Source: Sesamum alatum
Taxonomy: Eukaryota > Streptophyta > Magnoliopsida > Lamiales > Pedaliaceae
Length of the DNA stretch: 64,000 bases
Assembly: GCA_034509735.1 (NCBI GenBank)
Contig: JACGWO010000001.1
Coordinates: forward strand, 34,599,966-34,663,965
Direction of reading: 5' to 3'
A program made the position numbers and the translations under genes. The notes beneath the pieces are model-generated. The model saw only the letters and a list, made by a program, of their open reading frames with translations. It had not been told where the DNA came from and ran no database searches. The stretch's first letter is position 1. The number at the start of each line of letters is the position of its first letter. Shown in pieces: positions 11,054 through 23,220 of the stretch.

Positions 11054-11564
11054 TTTCATTTTCAGTTGTAATCAGAGTTTTTTAGAATGTGAAGATCTTA
11101 TTTTATAAAATGTAAGCTTACATGGAGATGAAGACGCAAAAGAGGTCCGTTGGACGGAGCCCACGAAAAAGGCCCAAGTAGAACAGAGAAGGACATATAA
11201 GGCCCCATTAGAATGATAATGGGATGTAAATTTGTTATCATATAGGCCATATCCTAGATTGACCATAGATTCACCCTGGGCTCAGGGGATCACTTAGGAA
11301 TAGGCTTGTGATCATCCTACAGGGGAGTGCTAGGCTTGTTTTGCATGTGTTTATGTTTTAATGCTTTGATGTATAAAGTATTTGGAACCATATATTTACA
11401 TTAAATGTTTAAAATTTGAGCATGCAAAATACTTATAATGATGAGGTCTTGGTCACTAATAACAATAAACTCTCACTTGGATGGTCCAAATTAAATCAAA
11501 TTGTTGGATTATTCCAAGCCTTCCATTTGTAACAGTGTAGTGAGGAAGCTACTTTCATATAAGT

Positions 11565-11665
11565 GTGGTCTCACGAGTCGTGGTACGTTTGGAAAGAAAG
11601 AAAGCTGCGCTATTGTTACGAACAAAGGAATATGCTCTTGTCTCCCTGTCTCACGAGTCGTGGGG
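11565..11665 (+). repeat. Paired CACGAGTCGTG palindromes in leader
   Basis: Two copies of TCTCACGAGTCGTGG lie about 80 nt apart. Each contains the 11-nt palindrome CACGA-G-TCGTG. The pair is also present in C1-b (37168-37267) and C1-a (55979-56078). Confidence 0.7.
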
Positions 11666-12025
11666 GCGACAGTTGAGATATAATTTGGTTGATGGTCGGG
11701 CCTAATACCGAAGTAAGGTGATTCGCTTGGAGTCCTTGGAATCATGTAAAAGAGCTGAGGTAAAAATATATTGGGATCTCATTGGATGAGAATGATACTA
11801 GATACCTCCCATAAAGCTTTTTGTATGTGAACCATCAAAGGGGGGCATGGAGAATTGCATTTGTGACCCCAAGCCCACTGGGAAATAGTTTTCCAAAACC
11901 CCACTTGAGAGTGGTAGGCTTTTGTAGAAATAGTGGGAGAGGTTAATGGCTAAAGACCAAGTCATAACTTGAATTTAATATTACAATTCGTTTGCTGATT
12001 TTTTTTCTTTACATTTTGAATATAG

Positions 12026-12085
12026 ATGTCTAAGAATTCTTAACTATGATCATGGAGACGAACAAATTTAATGGAACGAACTACC
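12026..12085 (+). pseudogene. C1 gag, first bases only
   Basis: The start ATGTCTAAGAATTC corresponds to the gag start of C1-a (55612) and C1-b (36829). After a frame break it gives NKFNGTNY, the conserved L/K-F-x-G-x-N-Y block of copia gag proteins. The homology stops at about 12085, so the remainder of this element is missing. A stretch of about 37 bp of unknown origin (12086-12122) then leads to the LINE. Confidence 0.65.
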
Positions 12086-12110
12086 ATTGTACTCACCCTT
12101 ACACACCTCC

Positions 12111-12122
12111 ACAACCACCTAT
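12111..12122. repeat. Probable left TSD of the LINE
   Basis: ACAACCACCTAT here and AACACCACCTAT at 27736-27747, just after the LINE poly(A), share 9 exact 3' bases and differ by a small shift at the 5' end. This length is normal for LINE insertions. Confidence 0.6.
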
Positions 12123-12231
12123 TACTCTAGCTACGCCCCTATTCTAAAAATTCCTACTCAAACGTAGTCCATCACATCTTTCTCCTCCTCGCTCTCCAAT
12201 CCATCTGGAGCTGCCAATAAATCATTCCAAA

Positions 12232-13268
12232 ATGAAGATTTTTCAGTACATGGCACTGCAACTTCCTTTAAAGGTGAAACCAAAGATCTCCTTCTCCAAA
12301 GAAGAAATTGAGAAACTTGCAATCAGACTCAAATTTGCACTGGTTTGCGAATTTTCCCATGGACTACCCAACCTCAATTTCCTTAGAAACAAGCTCATCA
12401 ATATGGGACTTAGAGGTAATGTTACTGTTGGGTTATCAGTTTGAAGTATGTCCTCATTAATCTCACACATAAAGAAGATTTTTCACGAATTCGGCTTAGA
12501 GAGGAGTAGAGTTTTGATAGCTTTCACATGTGTGTTTTCAAATGGACCCCAAGTTCAATTCTCATATTGAATCTCCTATAGCCTCTATATAGATAAAATT
12601 CCCAGAATTATCCTGTCATATTTGAGAAGAGTGCATTATTCAATATTACAAAGTTGATTGGGAAACCACTGGGAACGGATGAGCCAACTGCAGACTTATC
12701 TAGGCCAAACCTTGCTCAGGTTTGTATTGAATTAGATTTGACAGTTCCCAAAACAAAAGCCATCTTTGTTAAATTTGAGGATACAACTTTTAGACAACCT
12801 ATTATATATTAAAACTGTACACAATAATGTTCGTTATGCAAACACTTGGGGCATGAGCAAAATACATGTTTGATGAAAGAAAAAATGGCTGACAACCTCC
12901 TGTGCAAACTGTGCATTCTAAAGATCCTAAAGAAGGTCTGTTAAACAAAGACAAAGGGAAGAAAGTGATGTTTGAGGTTGCTGATCACATTGAGGAAGCT
13001 TCTGGAAATTTCACTAGCCAAGCTGTGGGCCAATCTGAGTCTAATGTCTCCTGGATGAATGCTAGGTGAGCTATACCCTTGATTGAAGCTGTAGTGAATG
13101 ATAAGAAGGTGGATGAGAACATTAATGGTCACATGGGTGTAAATGAGGAAGAAGAAGCCACATAGACTGAAAATCAAATGGGGCTTCAAAGAGCCACCTT
13201 CTAGGAGCCTGATCGATATGAGGACTTCAACTATTATGACCCCCTTTTAGTTAAGTTGTTGGATAAAA
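12232..13268 (+). pseudogene. LINE ORF1, N-terminal part
   Basis: The frame starts at 12232. It contains KPKISFSKEEIEKLA, then FALVCEFSHGLPNLNFLRNK and VTVGLS, matching the DUF4283 domain of plant L1 ORF1 proteins, which bind RNA and form the ribonucleoprotein. The frame stops at 12444. Further homologous pieces follow in other frames (GKPLGTDEPTADLSRPNLAQ, near 12660-12720), then a knuckle-like CKHLGHEQNTC at about 12838-12870. The gene is cut at 13268 by a solo LTR and resumes at 15458. Confidence 0.85.
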
Positions 13269-15452
13269 TGAAAGAATCGGTGCAGGCCGGGAATGCGACG
13301 GAAGCGTAAAATTAGAGAAATTTAAAATGATTTCAAAGGGGTGTTCCCTATGAATTCCTGGGCGTTCGATGTATTCAAAAGCATCATAACATACAGAAAA
13401 ATATGCTTAAACATGTGGCTAGAGGAGAAAATGAAAAAGTACAATAATATAAATAGTAGCATTACCTTTTCGTTTCACATGTAGAACGACAACAATCTTT
13501 CAATCCCTTTTCGTTCCTTTTCCGTTCACCTTAGGATTCAAGTTAGAAACCCTATAATTTGTCCATACCACACTTATGGAAGCAAATCTACATCTACTGC
13601 TAGGTAGAAGCTAGATCAAGGAAGAAATGAAAAACGTATTACACTATTGATTAGTGTATACGTATTTCTCATGTTCTCATCTTGAATCTAATTCAAAGAG
13701 AACTCAAAAGAAGGAGAAAAATGAAGAAAATTTTGTGGCTTGTGTGAGGAGAGTGCAAGTTAGGGGGTGGAAAAGTATGTGTGTAGTTGTGTAGTTGTAG
13801 GTAGTTTCCAAAACCACTTACGTACTAATGCACACTTGTGCTCAACCTCCAACAATGTTAGCACAATATGTGGATCACCTAACCATCATGCAAGCCACAT
13901 AATTGCTTATATGGAGCCACATCATTTCTTACATGGAGGACTTTCAAATCCTCTTAAAGTTGCATCAAACCTTTGAGCTTTGATTTCAAGTCATGGACCA
14001 ATTTTGATTTAATCAAATTAAATCAAGTGATCTATGAGTTTCAAATTAATCAAATTAATTTTAAACCTTATTGAAATCTAAAAGTTTATTTAATCCAATT
14101 AAATAAACATAAGCCCAAACAATAATTAATTGATCCAATTAAATAATTAAACGAAACTAATAAATTAATCCAATTAATTTAAAGGTATTAAGCCCAAAAT
14201 TAATTAATCTAATTAATTAATTCTTGGGCCATCCATCCAATGGATTTTTCCGATAAATGATCCAATCATTTATATTCTCCTTGAATTAATTTAATCCAAT
14301 TAAATTAATTCAGTTCTTCCAGACTTAATTCCAAATTAATTCCACTACTTCCATAGTGATTTGTGTGTGACTCTTTAGGTTCACCCTCAATTAGACTTGG
14401 GCTTGTGTCCAACATAATTGATTAATTAAATCTAATTTAATTAATTATTTCCAATTAACCATTAATAAAAAATACCCATTACCATGGGTGGCCGTCTAGC
14501 AACCGTCCATGGCACTAGAGACTAGGTGAATGTTGGCATGAACATTTAGGCTCCGAATTCCATACAGGTATAGTCCTTCCATCGACCATCCTCGGCCTTA
14601 GTCTAGGGAATGGAAATGGGCGTCGGTTCCCATCCTGGACTAGGCAACTATGGTACAAACTCGAGACGCATTTACTCTATTGATCAACCTAGGGAATCAT
14701 TCCCTACTCAACTAATCGCTACGGCCGTAGACATAAAGAGTCGAAACCATCTTAGAGCGCATAGGAGACATAACTGTCAAATACTGACAGGGGACAGATT
14801 CTCTCTTGGAATCCACCATCCTCACTACATACTCCGACTGCACTAGACAAGGCTTATAATGACCATATCAAAGACACGGTCATCTCTCGCCATATCCAAG
14901 ATAAAACCTTCATATGCATGCGACTGCCATGATTCCTCAAGTCCGAGGACTAATCCCGTACTATCGGAACCGGGAATTCCAGTCATACCGACCAAGCCTC
15001 CAAGGCTTCCATATAACGATTCCCGCGAGTTAGTTCAGTCAGTCGACTACCTTGCCAACTAACCCACTAAAATTGCATAGACGACCTACGTCTGGCACCG
15101 ATGAAACTCGGCACTCACCTAGTGAATGCAATACTTAGTGCAAGTCTCTATAGGGCACTCGAGGCCCAGTCTCGAGGTCCTGGACTTGGAACGTTTCAGA
15201 CCAACCCTCAAGGAGTTGGTTTCATGGCCACCAACCTATGCGCAACTCAACTCAATGGGTTTAACCAATCAGTCTGTGGGCATTTGTTGCGACATTGAAA
15301 TACCATTCAATGTAAGTAGTAAGCACAACAAACACATCTTGCCAGTGATGAATACTTACTTTATCCATCAGTATAATATTACTTTGATAAAGATCAACGA
15401 ATAGTTCCCAGAACAGCCAATCTAATTGACTTTTTGGTCACCTATTCTAACA
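13269..15452 (-). mobile_element. Solo C1 LTR (2184 bp), TSD TAAAA
   Basis: The left end is TGAAAGAATCGG and the right end CCTATTCTAACA, both family termini. TAAAA is directly repeated at 13264-13268 and 15453-15457. No internal region is present, so this is a solo LTR left by recombination between the two LTRs of a former element. It is closest to the LTRs of C1-a. The dyad core is at 14482-14512. It interrupts LINE ORF1. Confidence 0.9.
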
Positions 15453-15457
15453 TAAAA

Positions 15458-16196
15458 ACTGGGAGAAAGCCATTGAGCACACTCACTGTTCTAATAAGGG
15501 GATAATTGAGGATATTGAGGCTATCAACTCCCTTTTGCGAAAATAGGACACTATAACAAGGAAAGAAGCTGAAACTTTTCCATATGCACAAATGAAGAGT
15601 CAGAGAAATAGGATGGGAATTTATGACAGGGAGGATGTGGAAGAGAGCAACCTTAGCCAAGCAGACTTTGGAGTCCAGACTAAGAATAATACATGTGGTA
15701 TTGGACCTAGCCAGATCTTTTAAGGAGATACTTTAGCTGAGACAGAGCCATAACAAGAAAAAGAAGGTGACTATAGCCCATTAATCATTTCCAAAGCTTG
15801 GAGGACATGGATGAGGAAGCCTTGAACACTATCAACAACATTTCCCCGAATTTGACAACAGAGACAGGGACAGAGAGGGCAACCTCTTACGCTTTGAAGA
15901 TCAAGATTCACAGAATATGGCCACACAAATTCTGTTACCAGATGAACAACATGGAGCCTCCAATGAGCCCTCCCATATCGACAGCGTTGCACAGTCTTTG
16001 CCACATCTTACTTGCAGAATCTAGAGTAGTAAAGAAACACAAGAGGAACAACTCAATTGATGAAGCTAAACCTTCCAACAAACCAACCACAACTTCCAAA
16101 AAAGGTAAAAAAAAAGCGAAAGGTAATATCTCCCGGAAAGCTCTCCTTAAGAGGAGCACTATCCTCCTCTTCATCTTTACAGTTTTAAATGATTAA
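15458..16196 (+). pseudogene. LINE ORF1, C-terminal part
   Basis: This continues ORF1 after the solo LTR. The open frame 15798-16196 ends in a Lys/Ser/Thr-rich basic tail (KKHKRNNSIDEAKPSNKP, then a run of Lys), typical for the C-terminus of plant L1 ORF1 and likely used for RNA binding. The stretch 15458-15797 has several stops. The stop at 16194-16196 is 7 bp before the ORF2 start, the usual close spacing. Confidence 0.75.
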
Positions 16197-16203
16197 GATT
16201 ATT

Positions 16204-16318
16204 ATGTGGAATACTACAGTAATAGGTAAAGCTAGTAAACAAAAATTTCTCTCTAGTATTTTGACTAAAAAGAAACCCTAGATGCTAGTGCTGTTGGAAC
16301 CTTTTGTCCACTTAGATG
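16204..16318 (+). pseudogene. LINE ORF2 start (endonuclease N-terminus)
   Basis: The frame starts MWNTTVIGKASKQ and reaches LLEPFVH after one in-frame stop. This is the first strand of the AP-like endonuclease domain, with the E of LLEP a probable metal ligand. It is cut by the solo LTR at 16319 and continues at 18227. Confidence 0.75.
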
Positions 16319-18221
16319 TGAAAGAATCGGGTACGGTTCGAGAATGTAATGGAAACATAAAAAATGTAAATTTAATGCATAATTTAAACCGGAGTCAAAG
16401 GGGTGTTCCATTTGAAGTTTTGGGGCGTTTGGTGTTTGTCAAAGCATAAATAACAAAAAGAAAAGATGCAGGACATGTGCCTTAAAAGGATATAAACAAA
16501 GGTACATGAAAATGTAAGAGAAAACCAACCTTTATTCATTGCGTAGAACGGGTTTGTGCATTGTTCCTTCGTTTCCTCCTTTCGTCCACTTGAAAGCTAA
16601 ACGTAGATATCCTCCAATGTAGTCCACACCACACTTAGGATTTGTTTCTACTCTATTGCTAGATAGAAAACAGAAAAGGAAGAAGAAACACTTCCAAAGA
16701 GACACTATCAATTAATGGTCCTTGGAGCGTTATTTTTCAATTCTTCTCTAAGAAGTATGAACACAAAAGAGAAAATTTTAGAGTACTTTTGGCCTAAAAT
16801 CTCGAGCAAAAAGTGAAGCAAGTGTGTAGAAAAATAGTTTTTTGTATGTCGAAAGTAGAATTCAAAATTCCACCTTCACAGTTAACCTCCAAGGCAACTT
16901 CCACATACACACATTTCTCCTTTAAATTAATCCAATTAATTTAAAGGTTATAAGTACAAAAAATTAAGTAATCCAATTAATTAATTCTTGGACTATCCAT
17001 CAAATGGATTTTCCAATAAATGATCCAATCATTTATTTTATCTCTTGAATTAATTTAATCCAATTAAATTAATTCCCTTCTTCTAGAATTAATTTCAAAT
17101 TAATTTCACCAAATCCAAAGTGATTTGTGTGTGACTCATTAGGTTCACCCTTAGCTAGACTTGGGCTTGTGTCCAACACAATTGATCAATTAAATCCAAT
17201 TTAATTAGTTATTTTCCAATTAACCATTAATCGGAAAACGCCCGTCACCATGGGTGGCCATCTAGCAACGGTCCATGGCACTAGAGACTAGGTGAATGTT
17301 GGCGTGAACATTTAGGCTCCCGAGTTCCATACGAGTACAGTCCTTCCATCATCCGTCTCTCGGTCTAAGTCTAGGACATGGAATTGTGCGTCGGTTTCCA
17401 TCCTGGACTAGACATCTATGCTCAATAACTCGAGACACGTTTGCTCTACCGATCGATGTAGGAAACCATTCCCTACTCAACCAATCGCTGTGGCGACAGA
17501 CTTTAAAGAGTTTAAACTGTCTCAAAGCGCATAGGAGACTCGACTGTTATATATACTGACAGGTGGCGGATCCTATCTTGGAATCCACTGTCCTCAATAC
17601 ATATTCCAACTGTACTGTATAAGGCTTATGACGAACATATCCCAGATATTGACATCTTTTGCCAGGTCCTAGATACAACCATCATATGCATGTGACTACC
17701 ATGATTTCTCAAGTCTGAGGACTAATCTCGTACTATTGGAGCCGGGAATTCCGGTCATACCGACCAAGCCTCCAAGGCTTCCATATGATGATTCCCGCGA
17801 GTTAGTTGAGTCAACTGACACCCTTGCCAACTAACCCACTAATACTGCATAGACGTCCAACGTCTATCGCCGATGAAACACGACACTAATCCAATGAATG
17901 AAATATTTAGTGCAAGTCTCTATAGGACCCTCGATTCCCTATCTCGAGGTCCTCGACTTGGAACGTTTCAGACCCGATCCTTAGAAGTTGGATTCATAGC
18001 TGTCATCCAATGCGCAACCCAACTACATGGGTTGTACGTTTGGTCTGTGGGCTGTGTTGTGATGTTAATAGAATAAACATAAATAGTAAGCACAACAAAT
18101 GGAATTGCTAAACATGAATACTCACTTTATTCATATAACAATATTACAATTACTATGAAATTGTCAGAAATAGATTACATCAAGGCCAATCTAATTAGCA
18201 TTTTGATCACCTATTCTAACA
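16319..18221 (-). mobile_element. Solo C1 LTR (about 1903 bp), TSD AGATG/GGATG
   Basis: The ends are TGAAAGAATCGGG and CCTATTCTAACA. The flanks are AGATG (16314-16318) and GGATG (18222-18226), one mismatch, which suggests an older event. The dyad core is at 17248-17278. This subtype is near the LTR at 28084-30453, from which it differs by deletions. Confidence 0.85.
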
Positions 18222-18226
18222 GGATG

Positions 18227-18791
18227 CTTTTTTAAACACTCGTACATTTAGATTTAATATTGTTTACTCTAACATTAACAACAAAATTTGGCATTTTGCC
18301 TCTCATGATTGTGATGTTCAGGTTTTGAGTGATAACCCACAGTTTTTGCATGTTAAAGTTACTTCTGGCTTGATATCTGATGAGATATATGTGACCTTTG
18401 TGTATGCCAAATGCAACTGCAAGACTAGAAGACTATTGTAGGAGGAGCTTACTAATCTTGCTTTTGATAATGTTCCTTGGATTGTGGGAGGGGATTTCAA
18501 CACCATCCTCCATGCTTCTGAAAACCAAGTAGGCATCAGTGATAGTATTAGCCCTATGAAGGATTTTAGAGATATGGTTCTTGACATAGGGCTTATTGAT
18601 GCTGGATTTGAGGGGGACCCTTATACTTGGACCAACAACAGGATTTGGAAAAGACTCAACAGGGTCTTTTATTCTAAGGAGTGGGCTGATAAATTCAACT
18701 GCACTGGGTGACCATTTACCAAGAAGACACTCAGACCTCATCTCATCCCTCAACACCGGAACCAGAGGCCCTCCTTATTCAGATTTCAAAA
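18227..18791 (+). pseudogene. LINE ORF2 endonuclease domain, second part
   Basis: This resumes the endonuclease reading: NNKIWHF, then VTFVYAKCNCKTRR, a stop, PWIVGGDFNTILHASENQ (the GDFN catalytic block) and DPYTWTNNR. The frame breaks near 18710 and continues in another frame as GDHLPRRHSDLISSL, the conserved SDH-like end of the domain (here SDL). The enzyme would nick the genomic target for target-primed reverse transcription. A MITE interrupts it at 18792. Confidence 0.85.
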
Positions 18792-19048
18792 GAGAAAAAT
18801 GCAATTTACCCCCTTGTGATATAAGTAATGAGCAAAAAATCCCATGTGAAAAAATAATTAGCAAATTACCCCCTATGATCTTAAAATGAAGCAAATTACA
18901 CCCCCTCCCCCCCCTCCCGTGTTTTCCCTTGATAGGGGGTAATTTGCTTCATTCTCAAAACATAGGAAGGTAATTTGCTAATTATTTTTTTACAGGGGGG
19001 TTTTTGGCTCATTTTTTATATCACAGGGAAGCAAATTGCATTTATCTT
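18792..19048. mobile_element. Foldback MITE, Mutator-like, TSD GATTTCAAAA
   Basis: A 257-bp non-coding element whose two halves are imperfect inverted repeats of each other over about 110 bp, meeting in a C-rich centre (18900-18918). The ends read GAGAAAAATGCAATTTAC and, reversed, AAGATAAATGCAATTTGC. It is flanked by GATTTCAAAA at 18782-18791 and 19049-19058. A 9-10 bp TSD fits Mutator-like elements better than hAT (8) or PIF/Harbinger (3). It has no coding capacity. Confidence 0.8.
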
Positions 19049-19058
19049 GATTTCAAAA

Positions 19059-20162
19059 TATGTGGGTTAAGCACCACACATTCCAGGACAACACAAAAAA
19101 TGATGGAATCTGCCTATGCAAGGTTTTGGTGTGTATAGATCCAACAGAAGCTATACAGAGGTAAGGATTTCTTAAAGTCTTGGAACAAAAACACTTTTGA
19201 GAATGTTTCTAATAGAGTAGAGGAAGCTAAAGCTCTGGCTACTGAGGCTGAAAAACGGTTTGATAGGACAACCCTCTAACAGTAACCTGATTGCACTAAA
19301 CAAATGTAATGCTAAACTTGTCCAAGCCCTCAGTTTTGAATCTGAATTTTGGAAGCAGAAGAGCAATTTCAAATGGTTGGAAGATGGAGAAAGGAAAACG
19401 AAGTATTTCAACTCATTGGTGAAAAAGAAGAGAACAAAGTACCTTATTCATAGAATCATGGCTGGCAATCAAGAGATCACCAACTTAGAGCCAATCAAGG
19501 AATCTACAGCCAACTTCTTTGAGGAGCTACTTACTGCCAATCAATCTCCTGATACTGAGATTGATTTCCATTCCAGTTCCCACAAATCCCTAAAGCAGCC
19601 TTACAAAATTTGTGTAACATGTCAAATATAATGGAGGACACCAAAGAAGTGGTCTTCAATATTAACAAAGACAGTGTTGCAGGGCCTGATGGATTCACCT
19701 TTTCCTTCTTTGAAGAATGCTGGGACATCATCAAAGTGGACATATATGATGCTGTCAGGGACTTTTTCAGTGGTACTCTAATGCCCAGGAGCTTTACAAC
19801 TACTATTATAACTCTGATCCCTAAAGTTGACTCCTCTAGTCTTGAATGATTTTAGACCCATCTCACTATGCAATGTCACCAACAAAATTCTGTCCAAACT
19901 CCTTTACAATAAGCTGGCACAAATCCTCCCAAGAATCATATCACCATCTCATAGTGGATTTGTACCAGGAGGCTTATTGGTGACAACATTTTACTGGCTC
20001 AAGAAATGGTACACTCTATTGATCTTAGAAACAACAAAGGTAACCTAGCTATGAAGCTTGATATGACCAAGGCGTATAGCAGGGTTAGTTGGAGATTCTT
20101 GTTCAAAATTATGGAAAAAATGGGATTCCCTCATAATTTCCTAAAGTTAATCAAGAACTGAG
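19059..20162 (+). pseudogene. LINE ORF2 reverse transcriptase, N-terminal half
   Basis: This follows the endonuclease with FKWLEDGERKTKYFNSLVKK (about 19369-19430), then SVAGPDGFTFSFFEECW (19672-19722), ITLIPKVD, NDFRPISLCNVTNKILSKLL and KLDMTKAYSRVSW (the D of the first catalytic motif, here D-M-T-K-A-Y). Frame breaks lie near 19610, 19850 and 20040. It is interrupted at 20163 by an antisense LINE fragment. Confidence 0.9.
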
Positions 20163-20580
20163 TTTTTTTTTTTTTTTTTTTTTGGGAAAAGCCGCCTGTG
20201 CCTAGGCTGGGGGTTTGGCGGAGCCCTACCTGTTTATTACCAAAAAAATTCAATTTTTGTACAATGTTGAAAGCAGTAAACGAGGAGTACTTACTCCCTT
20301 TACAAGTCAGAATCTATCCTATTGTAAAAGCAGTAAACAAGGAGTACTTACTCCCTTTAAAATACAAAGGCTATCCTAGCAAAGAAAAAAGATCCTAAAC
20401 TAGCGACCAGTCGTCGTGCCATACCTCCACTCCTGCCGTGCCCATCCCTCCTCTGTGCCTCCAGTACCCCTGTCCAAAATACAGCCAACTCTTACCCTCT
20501 GCGAAGGTAGGGGGTGCCCAGTCTATCAAGTCTGATAATGCCGCGTAATACTCCCGTAATATCACCCTGATGCAACACCC
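20163..20580 (-). mobile_element. 5'-truncated antisense LINE fragment, 15-bp TSD
   Basis: It begins with 21 T (the poly(A) of the minus strand) and is flanked by TAATCAAGAACTGAG (20148-20162) and TAATCAAGAACTTAG (20581-20595). On the minus strand it ends with a GC-rich stretch with CCGCC...GGCGG just before the A-tail, and has two copies of a GGGAGTA...TACTCC hairpin. These resemble the 3' UTR of the large LINE here, so it is a 3' fragment of another L1-type family inserted by target-primed reverse transcription. Confidence 0.8.
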
Positions 20581-20595
20581 TAATCAAGAACTTAG

Positions 20596-21740
20596 TTGTT
20601 AATTGCTGGTTCACTGTTTTGGTTAATGGAGAAACTAGTGAATTTTTCAAGTCTACCCAAGGTCCGTGGCAGGGAGACCCTATTTCTCTACCTCTTTTCA
20701 TACTGGCTGCTGAGGCCCTCTCATGTAGCTTGGACCACCTCTTCAATGAGAATCCGGGAATGTACTACCAAATTGCAAGTAGCATTTTTGTTTCTCATCT
20801 TGCATATGCTGATGACATTATTATTTTTACTAATTGTGAAGAAAACAGTCTCACCAAACTAATGCAATTTCTTGAGTTCTATGAGGACATTTAATGCCAA
20901 AAAATCAATCATTCCATGAGCTCTTTCATTCCGGGCAAGAAGGCCAACCTGGTCACACAGAGGATCAAACACATCACTGGATTTGTCATGAAGACACTTC
21001 CAATCACATACCTTGGGGCCCCTCTTTACAAAGGTAATAAAACGAGAATGCTCTTGGTGATCCTACTAACAAAATGTGTTTCAAAGTTGCAGGTTGGGAA
21101 CATTGCCATCTTTCCTATAGGAGTAGACTACAACTAATCAAAAGTGTCCTTTCGTCTATGCCAGCTTACCTCATTCATGTCCTCAAACCCACCAATTGGG
21201 GTCATTTAGAAAATTGAACCACTCTTTGCAGAATACCTGTGGGGATCAACAAACAACTAAAGGAAAATACATTGGACAAGATGGAGCAACATTTTTTGTT
21301 ATCCTATATAAGAAGGAAGGCTAGGGGTGAGGGACCTAAGGGATGTGATCCATACGTTCTTCCACAAATTATGGTGGAGATTGAGACAAAGTACATTATT
21401 GTGAGCCAAATTTACAATCAACTAATACTGCAAGGGGACTTTTCCAACCATGGCTAAAATCACTAAAAATGACTCCCCCATTTGGAGAAGGTTATGCAAG
21501 ATTAGAGATGAAGCACAGGGGAATATATTTTGGAGCCTTGGAAGTGGAGCAACGTTTTTTTGGCAAGATTCGTGGATCTCTAAAGGAAGCCTGTAAGAAC
21601 TAACTGCAAACACAAACGCAACTTATATCCCTGTTAAGTAGTTATGGAAAGATAGGGAGTGGGATCTTGAAAGACTGCAGGTTGTTGTCCCACATAACCT
21701 GAGCAACATGATACTTGAAGTCCATATCAGTTAAGAGTAT
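20596..21740 (+). pseudogene. LINE ORF2 reverse transcriptase, catalytic and thumb part
   Basis: The frame resumes with VNGETSEFFKSTQGPWQGDP (about 20618-20678), then LPLFILAAEALS, and LAYADDIIIF, in which YADD (20805-20816) is the metal-binding catalytic motif. ITYLGAPLYKGNK follows at about 21003. Stops and frameshifts are frequent after 20894, and the part from 21140 to 21740 is only recognisable in fragments (for example PIWRRLCKI and GSGATFFWQDSW). Confidence 0.85.
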
Positions 21741-22043
21741 ACTGATCATATGCAATGGAGGCTATCCAAGATTGGAGAATTCACTAAAGCTTCAACATGG
21801 GAACATTACAGAGACCATAAACCTTCTCAGCAGAAATACAAAAACATATGGTCTCCTTTGATCACACATACCATGTCTATTTTTGTACGGAGATTACTCA
21901 ACTACTGGATACATACAGATACTAAGCTCAAGCACAAAGGGATTTCACTGGCATCTAAATGTTGTTACTGTAATACAGAAGAAACAAGCAGCCACCTTTT
22001 TATAGATCCACATCTAGAGAAGCTTAGGAGTTCTTTGCTGTAA
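21741..22043 (+). pseudogene. LINE ORF2 zinc-binding (zf-RVT-like) region
   Basis: The open frame 21750-22043 reads MQWRLSKIGEFTKAS, then VRRLLNYWIHT and ASKCCYCNTEETSSHLF. The C-x2-C...H arrangement in the last block matches the zinc-binding region between RT and RNase H of plant LINEs. It follows directly from the thumb region and is intact for about 95 codons. Confidence 0.75.
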
Positions 22044-22378
22044 AGTTCCAAGTCACTCTTCCTCAAACTAAAAGTATCATCCACCAACTTCAGAGATGGA
22101 GACGTAGAAACTCAAATCAGGCTTCCCTTCAACATATTATCCCTATGCTGATCTGTTGGAACATCTGGAGGTTACGCAATGAAGTGAGACACGAGGGAGC
22201 CACCTTCAAATACACTACCATCATCTTCAATACTTTAAAGCACCTCCAACTTCTGCACAATAGTAAACCCATCAAATTTGAGCATCTATGGGATGACAGT
22301 CTTGCTGTAAACTTATTGAGAATTCCTTTTCCTACCAAAGCTAGGCATCATCATACCATTTTGGTAACCTAGAATAAG

Positions 22379-22803
22379 CCACAACCAGGCTGGATGAAAC
22401 TCAACATTAATGGGGCTTCTAAAGGAAATCCAGGGTTGTATGGGGCAAGGGGATTACTTAGAAATCATCTTAGAAAAGTTTCTTTTACATTTCAAGAGCC
22501 CCTTGGATACACAACAAATATTAAGGCTGAACTGCAAGCACTTACAAAGAGGTCTAATTATCTGCATTGAAAGAGGATGCCAAATAAAGAAGTAGATGTT
22601 GCATATATCATCCAACTCATCTCATCTCCTCCCAAGGGAGCATGGATGTATCAGAACATCATACATAAGATAAGGAGCATCCTGGACCAATTGGAATTCA
22701 AGATTTCCCATATCTACAAAAAAGGTAACCAGGAGGCAGATCATCTTGCCAATCACACTTGTACTTCAGAAGCACTGAGCATCCTTAACGGGGACCAACT
22801 AAT
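22379..22803 (+). pseudogene. LINE RNase H domain
   Basis: It reads GWMKLNINGASKGNPG (22390-22437), then NIKAELQAL (about 22520-22546), and later GNQEADHLANH (22728-22760), corresponding to the D/N-G, E and N-x-x-A-D blocks of the RNase H domain found in many plant L1 elements. The usual first Asp (L-N-x-D-G) is Asn here. Frame changes lie near 22440 and 22570. The domain would remove RNA from the RNA-DNA hybrid. Confidence 0.85.
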
Positions 22804-23220
22804 GGGTAACATCAAAGATATTGTTCAACTTGATGCCTCATGTCTTCCTTATTTACGTACCAAACAAGGTTAGTACTATTAGTTTCACTTTCTTGGGAAT
22901 TTGAAACTAGTACGTGCTACTTTGGCCTTTTATCTTTGCTTTATATTCTTTTTGTAAGGTTGTGCACATCCATATTCTTTTTGTGTATAGTTGCTAGAGA
23001 TCTGCACTCCTTAAACTATAATCTTTTTGTTGGGTACTTTGTCTTCAATCTGCCTCGGAATATGTATGTTGTGACTGTTGTTTCGTTCTTCCTTTTCACA
23101 ACATATTTTTTTATGTTTTGCATTGGGCCATTTGATGCAGATTAATGTTTGGGTGTTGCTTTGTTACACTGTTTGGAAAGAACTTTCCCCGCATGATCAT
23201 CCCACCTAAATTGTATTTTT
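22804..23220 (+). other. LINE ORF2 end and 3' UTR start
   Basis: The coding homology ends in the region 22800-22870. The remainder is T-rich with no domain recognised. The 101-codon frame at 22840-23145 is rich in Phe, Leu and Val as expected from T-rich DNA, and I do not regard it as a gene. Confidence 0.5.

Larger units (their letters stand above)
10031..12025 (+). other. C1 leader (LTR to gag), plus-strand copy
   Basis: About 2 kb of non-coding leader, collinear with the minus-strand leaders at 36830-39135 and 55613-57582. Shared landmarks in order are an AT-rich start, the GC-rich island, a CCCCAA...TTGGGG hairpin, a stretch with lines such as CACTGGGCTCAG-type motifs, a pair of CACGA-TCGTG palindromes and the gag ATG. 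No open frame of interest is seen. Confidence 0.7.

Noticed and set aside
22840..23145. 101-codon Phe/Val-rich frame resembling a membrane protein
   Set aside because: The hydrophobic make-up follows from T-rich LINE 3' UTR. It starts inside the ORF2 end and has no domain.
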